From positions 1 to 41,689 of IMG/VR virus record IMGVR_UViG_3300045283_000328: a stretch of DNA of 41,689 nt; one strand, written 5' to 3'. A program made the translations under genes and the position numbers. The notes below the pieces were generated by a model. That model worked only from the letters and a program-made list of their open reading frames with translations, did not search any database and was not told the DNA's origin. Each line of letters opens with the position of its first letter. Position 1 is the first letter of the stretch. The stretch is from a virus. This document shows, one piece after another, positions 1 to 6,597 of the stretch.

Positions 1-97
1 CGGGCGGGTCCGGGTCCCGGTCGAACGTCAGCGGACGCGCCGCCCTGATCTCCAGGACGGACGGCTTCGGCGGGTCCTCCTTCACGCGGCGGGGCAT
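1..97 (-). CDS. Partial hypothetical protein (N-terminus only)
   Basis: An ATG at 97 overlaps the stop of the next upstream gene (TGATG) and opens a frame that runs off the left edge after 32 codons. The visible start reads MPRRVKEDPPKPSVLEIRAA, basic and proline-rich, with G/C at nearly all third positions. The coupling and codon use make it a likely gene. Too little is visible to assign a family. Confidence 0.55.
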   Translation of the reverse strand, partial: MPRRVKEDPPKPSVLEIRAARPLTFDRDPDPP

Positions 98-324
98 CAG
101 CCGACGTCCCCGATCATCACCGCCGAGGTGGTGACGGCGTGGATCGCGACGTTCAGTTGACCCTCCGCCACGCAGACCACCGCGTCCAGGCTCTCGGCGA
201 TCTCGACCTTGACGCCCGTGATGAGGTCCAGCGCCAGCTCCAGGCGCTCCGCGCGGTCGAACTCAAGGTCGGCGATGTGCTCCGCGAGCTTGAACAGCTT
301 CTCGTTCTTCTGGTCGATCGGCAT
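97..324 (-). CDS. Small hypothetical protein (75 aa)
   Basis: This 75-residue protein has an amphipathic helical N-terminal half (KLFKLAEHIADLEFDRAERL) followed by a hydrophobic, valine/alanine-rich C-terminal half. The ATG at 324 has a clear Shine-Dalgarno sequence (GGAGGG) a few bases upstream. A CGGTGAGTAAG element lies 19 nt upstream (344-354). I do not recognise the family. Confidence 0.7.
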   Translation of the reverse strand: MPIDQKNEKLFKLAEHIADLEFDRAERLELALDLITGVKVEIAESLDAVVCVAEGQLNVAIHAVTTSAVMIGDVG

Positions 325-499
325 CGGTCCCTCCGGATGGATCCTTACTCACCGCGGGCGCGGGGCGCAGGAGCGCCGTCCCCCGGACCAGGCCGTCCAC
401 GCCGCGCATGAGGACGACCCGGACGACCTCTCCCTGGCCGTGGACCCAGTCCATCGCCGCCGTCTCGTCGTCGAACGACGGGAGGTGGACGGCGATCAA
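263..499 (-). CDS. Small hypothetical protein, TTG start
   Basis: A TTG at 499 overlaps the TGA of the upstream gene (TTGA), and the frame reads MIAVHLPSFDDETAAMDWVH and onward. Third positions are almost all G/C down to the GTG in the CGGTGAGTAAG element (about 352). The frame then continues for about 30 low-quality codons into the next gene before a stop at 263. The true product may therefore be about 49 residues plus a non-conserved tail, or may be ended by a recent frameshift. No family is recognised. Confidence 0.45.
   Translation of the reverse strand: MIAVHLPSFDDETAAMDWVHGQGEVVRVVLMRGVDGLVRGTALLRPAPAVSKDPSGGTDADRPEEREAVQARGAHRRP
344..354 (-). promoter_or_regulatory. CGGTGAGTAAG element, copy 1
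   Basis: The minus strand reads CGGTGAGTAAGGATC, 19 nt before the ATG at 324. The same 11-mer occurs at 5173-5183, 12719-12729 and (plus strand) 24229-24239, always 9-20 nt before an ATG. Function is inferred: a translation-initiation enhancer, a regulator site, or a -10-like promoter element. Confidence 0.45.
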
Positions 500-1035
500 A
501 ATGGCCGCCCGCGCCGCGCGTCCCACGCGACCTGTTCCTCGAACGAGAGCGCGTCCCACCGCGCGCACTGGCGGTCGACCAGCCGGTGGCGCAGGCGCAG
601 CTGACCGTCACGCCCCAGCGCGACGTACCACGCCCGAGCGCGCCGGCCACTCCTGCCGTCGATGTCATTGTGGTGACCCTCGCAGCCGATCGCGCCTTGG
701 CGGTCAGGGGCGCGGCGGCCGGCGCCCTCCTCCAGGTGGAGGTGCATGTACTCGCGGCGCCCGTCGCAGGGACCCAGCTTATCGAAGTCGACCAGGCCGA
801 ACTCGACGGCGTACGCGGCGACGACATCGCACGGCCAGGTGTGCGCGTACGCCATCCGCCCCCACTCGCGCTCGCGGCGCGCGTGCTTCGTCTCCCGCGG
901 CGGGTGGAGCCGGCGGCGGCGCGCCCGCGCGCGCATCATCTCCCGCGCCTCCTCGAACGTCGCCGGCCCGAACCTACCCCGCCTAAGCGGCTTCCGCTTC
1001 TTCTCCCGCTTGACCGGCTTCGGGCAGGGGTTCAC
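496..1035 (-). CDS. Putative HNH-type endonuclease-like phage protein
   Basis: 179 residues from a GTG at 1035 that overlaps the upstream stop (GTGA). The N-terminal ~60 residues are very basic. Around residues 90-127 the sequence has a Cys (C90), then MHLHLEEGAGRR, D111-R-Q, and GCEGHHNDIDG. This resembles the 'His ... D..N ... C..HH' layout of phage HNH/DUF968-type nucleases. The resemblance is by eye only, and the first Cys pair of a classic zinc site is not obvious. It lies among small early genes. An alternative is a non-catalytic zinc protein. Confidence 0.6.
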   Translation of the reverse strand: MNPCPKPVKREKKRKPLRRGRFGPATFEEAREMMRARARRRRLHPPRETKHARREREWGRMAYAHTWPCDVVAAYAVEFGLVDFDKLGPCDGRREYMHLHLEEGAGRRAPDRQGAIGCEGHHNDIDGRSGRRARAWYVALGRDGQLRLRHRLVDRQCARWDALSFEEQVAWDARRGRPF

Positions 1036-1211
1036 GGGAGCCCCGCCAGCTTCGCGAGCGCCCCGGGTACTCCCGCCATGACTCCCCCCGTCAGCAGCGC
1101 CCAGAGAGCGCAGCCCCACCATGGGCGATCGTCGTGGAAATAGTCGTCGAACGCTTCGAGGTAGGCGACGAGCGCCGACGCGAACATCCACATCATGAAC
1201 CAGGTCTTCAT
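1032..1211 (-). CDS. Small membrane protein (59 aa)
   Basis: The ATG at 1211 overlaps the upstream stop (ATGA), and the stop at 1032 overlaps the next GTG. The protein begins MKTWFMMWMFASALVAYLEA, then has a charged loop (DDYFHDDRPW), then a second hydrophobic stretch, WGCALWALLTGGVMAGVPGA. Two transmembrane helices with a short acidic loop are likely. Small two-TM proteins are common in phage early regions, and nothing in the context fixes a role. Confidence 0.7.
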   Translation of the reverse strand: MKTWFMMWMFASALVAYLEAFDDYFHDDRPWWGCALWALLTGGVMAGVPGALAKLAGLP

Positions 1212-1357
1212 CGCGCCCGCTTCCCGTGGATCACGCACCGGACCCGACGGCCGTCCCACTTCCCCGGTCGGCCGCAGCGTGGGCCGCGCCCGGTCCGGTA
1301 GGTGCAGGCGTAGCCGCAGACGGAGTGGTTGAGGGGGAAGCCGGCCGGTGCGCCCAT
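1208..1357 (-). CDS. Tiny Cys-rich protein (49 aa)
   Basis: A 50-codon frame begins MGAPAGFPLNHSVCGYACTY and includes RCGRPGKW and VRCVIHGKRAR before its stop. It overlaps both neighbours by 3-4 nt (TGATG at the start, ATGA at the end). The four Cys residues plus His suggest a small zinc-binding knuckle. It fills what would otherwise be a 145-nt gap. Family unknown. Confidence 0.6.
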   Translation of the reverse strand: MGAPAGFPLNHSVCGYACTYRTGRGPRCGRPGKWDGRRVRCVIHGKRAR

Positions 1358-1650
1358 CAGAGACCGACACCCGGGTTGTCGCCGGCGAAGCTCGGCTCCG
1401 GCGAGCGCGCGTGCTTCTTCATCTCAGCGAGGAACTCCTGTGCGCGTTCGCGGACATCGAACGAGGCGTCAGACTGCGCGATCCGGAGTGCCGCCAGCCC
1501 CGCCCAGATCAGCGCCGCGGCGACCTGGTCGCGGTCGTGGGCGTCGAGGAGACACGCGGCGCCGCGCGTGAAGCAGTCCTGCGCCCTCCGGAGGAGACGC
1601 GCTCTCTCCGCGTGCGGGTTCGGCTGGTTCGGTCGGCGCCCGCGCTTCAA
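1357..1650 (-). CDS. Hypothetical helical protein (97 aa)
   Basis: A basic N-terminus (MKRGRRPNQPNPHAERARLL) is followed by alanine-rich helices resembling a TPR-like hairpin (AQDCFTRGAACLLDAHDRDQ, then VAAALIWAGLAALRIAQSDA). It starts at an ATG overlapping the UDG-like gene's stop. No specific family is assigned. Confidence 0.7.
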   Translation of the reverse strand: MKRGRRPNQPNPHAERARLLRRAQDCFTRGAACLLDAHDRDQVAAALIWAGLAALRIAQSDASFDVRERAQEFLAEMKKHARSPEPSFAGDNPGVGL

Positions 1651-2069
1651 GCGACCTCACCCCACGGGACCCACGGCGCGACGCGCGAGAGGAGAGCCCT
1701 CGCCTCCTTCCGCGCGCGCGGGTCGTTCCACTGTTGGTTGAGGCCCGACGGGTGCGGCAGCGCGACGAGGATCCCCTGGGCGCTGAACGCCTCCATCTTC
1801 GGGACGCCGAACGCCGCCTTGACCTTCACGCCCAGCATGACGACCACCTTCCAGCCGGGGTACGCCAGGATCTTCGAGGCGTGCGCCCGCGCCTGGTCCT
1901 TCTCCCACTCCGGCTCGCAGAGGTTCGTCTTCGCGATCTCCTCGTACGTCGCGTCCATCAGCCCCAGGTGCTCCCGGAGCCGGTTCCCGCTCGCCTGGCG
2001 TGGGAGGTGGTAGAGCGCCATGTCCGCCCCGCCCCACGGGTTCGACTCGCCGACGAGAAGGAGGCTCAC
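1647..2069 (-). CDS. Uracil-DNA glycosylase superfamily-like protein
   Basis: 140 residues from a GTG overlapping the upstream stop. The N-terminus has a Rossmann-like strand then GESNPWGG, corresponding in position to motif 1 of the UDG superfamily. A central strand reads KVVVMLGVKVKAAFG, and a late motif reads ALPHPSGLNQQWND, matching the H-P-S-G-L-N loop of motif 2. Superfamily members excise or bind modified bases. Whether this one is catalytic cannot be told from sequence alone. It could act in phage DNA-modification metabolism or evasion of host restriction. Confidence 0.7.
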   Translation of the reverse strand: MSLLLVGESNPWGGADMALYHLPRQASGNRLREHLGLMDATYEEIAKTNLCEPEWEKDQARAHASKILAYPGWKVVVMLGVKVKAAFGVPKMEAFSAQGILVALPHPSGLNQQWNDPRARKEARALLSRVAPWVPWGEVA

Positions 2070-2305
2070 TCGACCGGTTCCTTCCCGACCTTGTCCAGCC
2101 GGTCGAGGAGCGCGCGTCCCCGGTGGATCTCACACGAGCAGTCCGTCCGGAAGCACCTCGTCGGCGGGCGCTCCGGGTCGAGCAGCACCCGGAGCAACTC
2201 CTCCATCTCCGGCGCCGCCGCGCGGACGGCGGCGGCGCGGTCACCGATCGGGCACACGCAGCATCGCGTCTGGACGTCGAAGCACGCCTGGTAATGCTGG
2301 GCCAT
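2066..2305 (-). CDS. Small Cys-rich protein (79 aa)
   Basis: Two cysteine clusters, TRCCVCPIGD near residue 15 and TRCFRTDCSCEIH near residue 50, flank an alanine/leucine helix (APEMEELLRVLLDPE). A structural zinc site is likely. The ATG at 2305 directly follows the upstream TAG, and the end overlaps the UDG-like gene. Family unknown. Confidence 0.65.
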   Translation of the reverse strand: MAQHYQACFDVQTRCCVCPIGDRAAAVRAAAPEMEELLRVLLDPERPPTRCFRTDCSCEIHRGRALLDRLDKVGKEPVE

Positions 2306-2569
2306 CTACTGGTCTACCTCCACGCCGTAGCCGAGCGCGGTGCTGGCGGCGCGCGCGCCGCGGATGAACGCGTCCAGCTTCCCCTCATCCCCGAACGTCT
2401 CCCGCCACTCGCCGTTCGGGAGGTAGACGACCACCGTCCAGGCCGCGAGCGGCGGGCTCGCCTCCGGGACCACCAGCGGCAGGACGCGGACCGCGATCGC
2501 GCGTCGGGGCGGCGGAGGGTCGTCCTCCATCGAGATCACCACGGTCGGCAGCGCTCCGTCCCCGCTCAC
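2306..2569 (-). CDS. Hypothetical protein (87 aa)
   Basis: A GTG at 2569 overlaps the upstream stop (GTGA). The sequence includes ALPTVVISMEDDPPPPRRAI and an AAWTVVVYLPNGEWRETFGD strand pair, suggesting a small alpha/beta fold. Codon use matches the neighbours. No family is recognised. Confidence 0.6.
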   Translation of the reverse strand: MSGDGALPTVVISMEDDPPPPRRAIAVRVLPLVVPEASPPLAAWTVVVYLPNGEWRETFGDEGKLDAFIRGARAASTALGYGVEVDQ

Positions 2570-2799
2570 GTCGGCAGCGCCTCCTTCAGCGGGCAGTCCG
2601 GACCGCACGGGTCGTCCCACCCGGGCGCAGTGATGAACGCGGCCCCGGTCCCGTCGCAGGCGTCGCACCCGGCGACCTCGACGCCCATGGTGAGCGTCCC
2701 CTCGCCGCCGCACTTGGCGCAGTCGATCACGACGACGCCGTGTCGCTCGACCACGTGGTCCAGCCGGCGGTACTGAGCAGCCTCGTCCCCGATCGGCAT
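2566..2799 (-). CDS. Small zinc-ribbon protein with CxxCxGxG-type motifs
   Basis: 77 residues from an ATG overlapping the ParB-like gene's stop (TGATG). Two DnaJ-like half-motifs are visible, CAKCGGEG and CDACDGTG, spaced about 18 residues apart, as in DnaJ central-domain zinc modules. A further CGPDC follows. Such single modules are common in phage early genes. Partners are unknown, and the position suggests co-expression with the ParB-like protein. Confidence 0.7.
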   Translation of the reverse strand: MPIGDEAAQYRRLDHVVERHGVVVIDCAKCGGEGTLTMGVEVAGCDACDGTGAAFITAPGWDDPCGPDCPLKEALPT

Positions 2800-4322
2800 C
2801 AGGCGGCAGTCTTCTTCTTGGACCTCTTCGCCGCCTTCTTGGCCTTCGCCTCCACGGCGATCTTCTTCTCGACGGCGTCGAAGTTGATCCCCAGCGCCTT
2901 GAGCGTCTCCCCCCAGACCGGCTTCGCCGGATTCCACTTGCCCGGCGCGATCGTCCGGAGGGCCAGCTCCAGCCCGAGACCGGCGACCTCTGCCGGCGCT
3001 GCGAGAGTCTTGAGGTAGGCGAGCAACCGCTGCTCGACGCCCGTCCCGCGCTTCCCGTCCTCCAGCCCTCGCCGCCAGCTGACCGCCATCTGGACGTCGT
3101 TCCACGAGCGCTCGACCAGGGCGTGGGTGAGGAGGCGGAGGACCTGGGCAGAGGACAGGACCTTGAGCTTCTCGACGGCCATCATGACCACCTGGCTGAC
3201 AGCGGCCGCCCGGCGCCGCTGAGCCTCCTCCTGGCGCTTCTGGTTGTCCGACGACGGGTTGTCGCTACGACCCGGGGCGGCCGCCTTCGACAGCTTCGCG
3301 ACGTCGGAAGCCCTGACCAGCTCCACGATCGCGCCGGTCCGGTCGTCCTGCGCCAGCGAGACCGGCGGCCGGTTCTTCTTGCCGAGGAACGTCCGGATCT
3401 TCTGGTACTTCCCGCCGACGTAGTCCTCGTCGTCCAGCTTCTTGTACCCGCCGCCGTAGCCGAGCGCGGACTGCGCCGCCTTCCCCTCGAGGACGGGCGT
3501 CCCGCCGGCCTTCGCCTCCCTCAGCCGGACCTGCCAGACGGCGTCGAGCTTCCCGCGGTAGCAGACGCGGTCCACGCAGAGGTCCGCGCGCGCGGCGTCC
3601 GGGAACAGCTCCCGCTGCTGGCCGGTCCGCTTCGGGCACGTCGTGCACGCGCCGGCCTTCTCCACCAGCTTGGCGTCCGTCACGTCGAAGGGCGCCTGGT
3701 CCAGCCGGAGGAGGTAGGTCGCCTCCAGCCTCCTCTTCGCCTCCGCCGCGCTGACCCCGTGGTACAGGCTCTTGAGCGCCTCTGCCTGGAGGGCGACGGG
3801 GACGCGCGCGACCAGCACCGCGACGCCCAGGGAGATCTCCTCGTCGTCGAGCGCGTCGCGCCCCTCCTTGCTCAGCTCGCAGAGCTTCAGGCGCTGCGCG
3901 ACGTGCGTCACCGGGCGGCTGACCTTGTCCGCGATGTACTGGACGGTCTTCCCCCGCTCGACCATCCGCTTGAAGCCGTCCGCCTCGTCGAGCGGGTGCA
4001 TGTCCTGGCGGTGGACGTTCTCGACCATCTGCAGCTCGAACACCTCGTCGTCCGTCAGGTCGCGGACGATCGCCGGGATCGTCTGCCTCTTCGCCATGAC
4101 GGAGCCCGTGTGCCGGCGGTGGCCGAAGACGATCTCCCACCCGCCCGCCTTCCGGACGCGGACGATGATCGGCTGGATGACGCCCTTCTCCCGGATGGAC
4201 TTGACGAAGTCGTCGTCCGGCTTCTTCTCCCCCCGCTTGCGCGGCTGCGACGGCGACTTGTGGCACTTGTCGAGCGGGAGGAGGACGACCTCCTCGGTCT
4301 TGTTCTCGGCGGTTCTGGTCAT
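2799..4322 (-). CDS. ParB/Spo0J-like nuclease-domain protein
   Basis: 507 residues. A ParB N-terminal domain spans about 12-105, with the PSQPRKR strand, IREKGVIQPIIVR and the phosphate-binding GHRR box at 67-70, followed by QMVENVHRQDMHPLDEA. A helix-turn-helix follows (about 125-150: IADKVSRPVTHVAQRLKL). A Cys cluster (C226, C229, C249, C254) resembles ones seen in plasmid ParB-like proteins. The C-terminus is a long Lys/Ala-rich tail. No ParA is visible, so a role in transcription, DNA binding or nuclease action is as likely as partition. The ATG at 4322 is preceded by AGGAAGGG. Confidence 0.85.
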   Translation of the reverse strand: MTRTAENKTEEVVLLPLDKCHKSPSQPRKRGEKKPDDDFVKSIREKGVIQPIIVRVRKAGGWEIVFGHRRHTGSVMAKRQTIPAIVRDLTDDEVFELQMVENVHRQDMHPLDEADGFKRMVERGKTVQYIADKVSRPVTHVAQRLKLCELSKEGRDALDDEEISLGVAVLVARVPVALQAEALKSLYHGVSAAEAKRRLEATYLLRLDQAPFDVTDAKLVEKAGACTTCPKRTGQQRELFPDAARADLCVDRVCYRGKLDAVWQVRLREAKAGGTPVLEGKAAQSALGYGGGYKKLDDEDYVGGKYQKIRTFLGKKNRPPVSLAQDDRTGAIVELVRASDVAKLSKAAAPGRSDNPSSDNQKRQEEAQRRRAAAVSQVVMMAVEKLKVLSSAQVLRLLTHALVERSWNDVQMAVSWRRGLEDGKRGTGVEQRLLAYLKTLAAPAEVAGLGLELALRTIAPGKWNPAKPVWGETLKALGINFDAVEKKIAVEAKAKKAAKRSKKKTAA

Positions 4323-4349
4323 CGGTTCGGTTCCCTTCCTGTCAGCTCA

Positions 4350-4505
4350 CTACCACGGCCAGCCGTCCGCGAGCCACGCGGCGCCGGCGACGATCATCAT
4401 GACCCACCACCACAGCGGCGGGCCGTCGTCGGCCGGCGCCTCCACGCGCGGCGCGACCCAGCCACCCGCGCGCGTCGGCGCCCGGAGCCCGGTCTTCACC
4501 CTCAC
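4350..4505 (-). CDS. Small single-TM protein (51 aa)
   Basis: The GTG at 4505 overlaps the upstream stop (GTGA). The frame reads MRVKTGLRAPTRAGGW, then a Pro/Asp linker, then a tryptophan-rich hydrophobic helix (LWWWVMMIVAGAAWLADGW) and a TAG at 4350. One C-terminal membrane segment is likely. It fills most of the gap before the ParB-like gene. Confidence 0.5.
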   Translation of the reverse strand: MRVKTGLRAPTRAGGWVAPRVEAPADDGPPLWWWVMMIVAGAAWLADGWPW

Positions 4506-4966
4506 GACGTCTCCGACTGGCGCTTGCGCAGCGACGCCGCGTGCTCGTCGATCAGGACCTTCGTGACGGCCAGCGACAGCTCCTGGGGGGCGTTGCCCAG
4601 CTCCATGTCGACCACGTCCCCGTGGTCGTCGACAACGCCGAGCCGGATGTTCACGCGACCCGGGATCGGGTCGGGGAGCATGTCGACCTCGCGCACCTGG
4701 TGGTCGCGCGGGCGCGGCTTAGAGATCTGGATGACGACCTCACCAGACTTCGCCGCATAGCTGGTCGTGTCACTCGGGAGGTCTAACCTCTCTGGCGGCT
4801 CCGTGGTACCAGCGCGCCGAAGGATGTCGGCAATCAAGCGGCGCCCCTCCTTAGTCGATACGAAGATCGACCTGAAGTGCTCCTGGAGGACACCCGCGCA
4901 GACGTGGAACATCTGCTGGTCCGTCAGCCGGGACGGGTTCCCTCCAGTGTCAGTCGGGTCACTCAC
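4502..4966 (-). CDS. Hypothetical protein (154 aa)
   Basis: GTG start at 4966 overlapping the upstream stop. The N-terminal region (QQMFHVCAGVLQEHFRSIFV) is helical. The C-terminal half is beta-rich, with GEVVIQISKPRPRDHQVREV and VNIRLGVVDDHGDVVDMELG, and ends in a helix. It may be a small ligand- or nucleic-acid-binding phage protein, but no family is recognised. Confidence 0.7.
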   Translation of the reverse strand: MSDPTDTGGNPSRLTDQQMFHVCAGVLQEHFRSIFVSTKEGRRLIADILRRAGTTEPPERLDLPSDTTSYAAKSGEVVIQISKPRPRDHQVREVDMLPDPIPGRVNIRLGVVDDHGDVVDMELGNAPQELSLAVTKVLIDEHAASLRKRQSETS

Positions 4967-5160
4967 GAGACGGTCCTAGTGACGTGGTCAGCGCAACGGC
5001 TTCCTCTCCGCGTGTAGCCGATGCAACCCGGGACGACGCAGTTCGCGTGCCCATCGATCGGAAGCGGCGGGAGTGGCATGCCGAACGCCGCGAACGATCG
5101 GTGGTCGGCCTGCAACTTCTTCAACGCGTCCAGGCGCTGGCGCTTCTCGTCCTCGTCCAT
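4963..5160 (-). CDS. Small putative zinc-finger protein (65 aa)
   Basis: The ATG at 5160 has AAGGATC about 10 nt upstream, part of the CGGTGAGTAAG element. In-frame GTGs at 5187 (overlapping the upstream stop as GTGA) and 5181 are alternative starts but lack a Shine-Dalgarno. After a charged helix (MDEDEKRQRLDALKKLQAD) comes C-V-V-P-G-C, then RGSRCADH, a plausible CCCH zinc site. Function unknown. Confidence 0.65.
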   Translation of the reverse strand: MDEDEKRQRLDALKKLQADHRSFAAFGMPLPPLPIDGHANCVVPGCIGYTRRGSRCADHVTRTVS

Positions 5161-5172
5161 CGTGCCCAGATC

Positions 5173-5183
5173 CTTACTCACCG
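5173..5183 (-). promoter_or_regulatory. CGGTGAGTAAG element, copy 2
   Basis: The minus strand reads CGGTGAGTAAGGATC, 12 nt before the ATG at 5160 and immediately after the stop of the 5184-5492 gene. The four bases that follow the 11-mer also match copy 1. Confidence 0.45.
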
Positions 5184-5492
5184 TCACGACGGGAGGCCGG
5201 CGGCGGTGTTGAGCCAGCGCTCCACCGCGTCCTGGAGGTCCTTCTCCGCCTCCATGACCTCGTCGAGCTTGAGCATGCACGCCTGCACGTTCGCGGCGGG
5301 ACCCTTGAGCGCGTCGATCAGGATCGAGAGCTGGCGCGCCGACCGCGCCTGGCGCCGGAACAGCTCCTGGACGTGGCCGTCCGTCCGGAGGTCGTCGCTG
5401 TGCTCCCGGCACGCGATGACCACGATCGCGCCGATCGTCGCCTTCTCGATCTCCTCGTCCTGCTTCTGGCAGCCGACCTTCGTGCACGTCAT
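5184..5492 (-). CDS. Hypothetical helical protein (102 aa)
   Basis: The ATG at 5492 overlaps the upstream stop (ATGA). The N-terminus, MTCTKVGCQK, carries a CxxxxC pair. It is followed by EEIEKATIGAIVVIACREHS and then long helices likely to form a coiled coil (RQARSARQLSILIDALKG, KLDEVMEAEKDLQDAVERWL). No family is recognised. Confidence 0.7.
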   Translation of the reverse strand: MTCTKVGCQKQDEEIEKATIGAIVVIACREHSDDLRTDGHVQELFRRQARSARQLSILIDALKGPAANVQACMLKLDEVMEAEKDLQDAVERWLNTAAGLPS

Positions 5493-5752
5493 GAGGCTCG
5501 TTCCTTCCCGGAGTACGCGTCGTCGATCGCCGTGACCCTCACCAGCTCCTCCGGCTTGAGGCCGTCCGTGGTCAGCCGGCAGACGTGGCCGGTGGACTTC
5601 CAGTCGACCGACGCCCCGTGCCAGTGGTGCTCCACGATGTCGGCGGCGATCCCCAGCGCGCAGATACCACATGGCAGTACGTCGCGCAGCTTCAGCGCCG
5701 TGCTAGCGACGTCGCCGGCCTTCTTGATGTCGAGCGGGTCCCGGAAGCTCAC
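5489..5752 (-). CDS. Hypothetical protein (87 aa)
   Basis: GTG start at 5752 overlapping the stop of the helicase-loader gene (GTGA). It includes KLRDVLPCGICALGIAADIV and EHHWHGASVDWKSTGHVCRL, a mix of Cys and His that could bind metal. A small early phage protein with no assigned family. Confidence 0.65.
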   Translation of the reverse strand: MSFRDPLDIKKAGDVASTALKLRDVLPCGICALGIAADIVEHHWHGASVDWKSTGHVCRLTTDGLKPEELVRVTAIDDAYSGKERAS

Positions 5753-6597
5753 GACGTCGGGTCCTGGTGGCGCCCGTACTCCTCGAGCTGGCGCGCGATC
5801 TCCGCCTTGCGCGCGTCCATCTCCTCGCGGGTCATCGGCTTCACTGGTGGCTCCGCCGGCGGGAGCGCGGCGCGCGCGGCGGCGTGGACGCGCTCGCTCT
5901 CCAGCCACGCGGCGTGGCGCTCCAGCGCCTCCCGGGTCTGGCGCTCCTCGCACTCCTTGAGCCGCGCGTGGACCTCCTTCCCGCCGCACGCGTGCGGGAT
6001 CGTCGGCTTGACGCGCGCGCCGCGGAGGCTTTCACCCTTGCAGACCAGGACGCGCCCCTCGCCGGCGACGCGGTCGAGGACGCGGTTCCCGTACCGCTCC
6101 TCGAACTCGTCGACGTTGAGATTCGCCGTCATCACCGTCTTGCGCCCGCGGCGGTGGCGCTCCGTCACCAGCTCGTCGACCAGGCTCGCCAGGAAGCCGG
6201 CCTTGTCGAGGTACTCCTGGCCGAGGTCGTCGAGCACCAGGCGGCGCGCGTCGAAGAGGACCTCCAGGTCTCGCGGCTCGTACTGCTTGACCCGGGAGAG
6301 GGACTTCGCCGTCCGCCAAACGAGCGTCAGCGGGCGCGGCGTGAACCACCGGCCGTTCTCCCATTCCCAGTTCCGGAGCTCCAGGAGCGGCGACAGGAGC
6401 CAGCGCGTGCCGGCGAGCGTCTTGCCCGTACCCGGTGACCCGAGGAGGAGGAGCGCGCCCTCCTGGTGGTCGAGCGCCGCCGTCAGCGCGTCCGTCGTGA
6501 CGAGCGGCCCCGTGGCCTCCCGCAGCTCCCGCGACGTCAGGCCGATCCTGACCGCGCGCGCCTCCAGGACCTCCATGAAGATCTCCCTGTAGTTCAT
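5749..6597 (-). CDS. DnaC/DnaI-like helicase loader (AAA+ ATPase)
   Basis: 282 residues, the usual length for DnaC-like loaders. Walker A is GSPGTGKT (53-60), Walker B is LVLDDLG (about 120-126), and a sensor-type stretch follows, KTVMTANLNVDEFEERYGNR. The C-terminus is a charged helical tail. Loaders of this type place the replicative helicase on DNA. No DnaB is visible, so the host helicase is the likely client. The ATG at 6597 overlaps the stop of the DUF1376 initiator, the usual gene pairing. Confidence 0.9.
   Translation of the reverse strand: MNYREIFMEVLEARAVRIGLTSRELREATGPLVTTDALTAALDHQEGALLLLGSPGTGKTLAGTRWLLSPLLELRNWEWENGRWFTPRPLTLVWRTAKSLSRVKQYEPRDLEVLFDARRLVLDDLGQEYLDKAGFLASLVDELVTERHRRGRKTVMTANLNVDEFEERYGNRVLDRVAGEGRVLVCKGESLRGARVKPTIPHACGGKEVHARLKECEERQTREALERHAAWLESERVHAAARAALPPAEPPVKPMTREEMDARKAEIARQLEEYGRHQDPTS

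Noticed and set aside
2566-2799. DnaJ chaperone
   Set aside because: Only two CxxCxGxG-type half-motifs are present, with no J domain; it is a zinc-ribbon protein.
3123-4760. A 545-codon open frame on the plus strand opposite the ParB-like gene
   Set aside because: It is the antisense shadow of a GC-rich gene: Leu/Arg/Val/Asp-rich, no family features, while the minus frame has clear ParB motifs.
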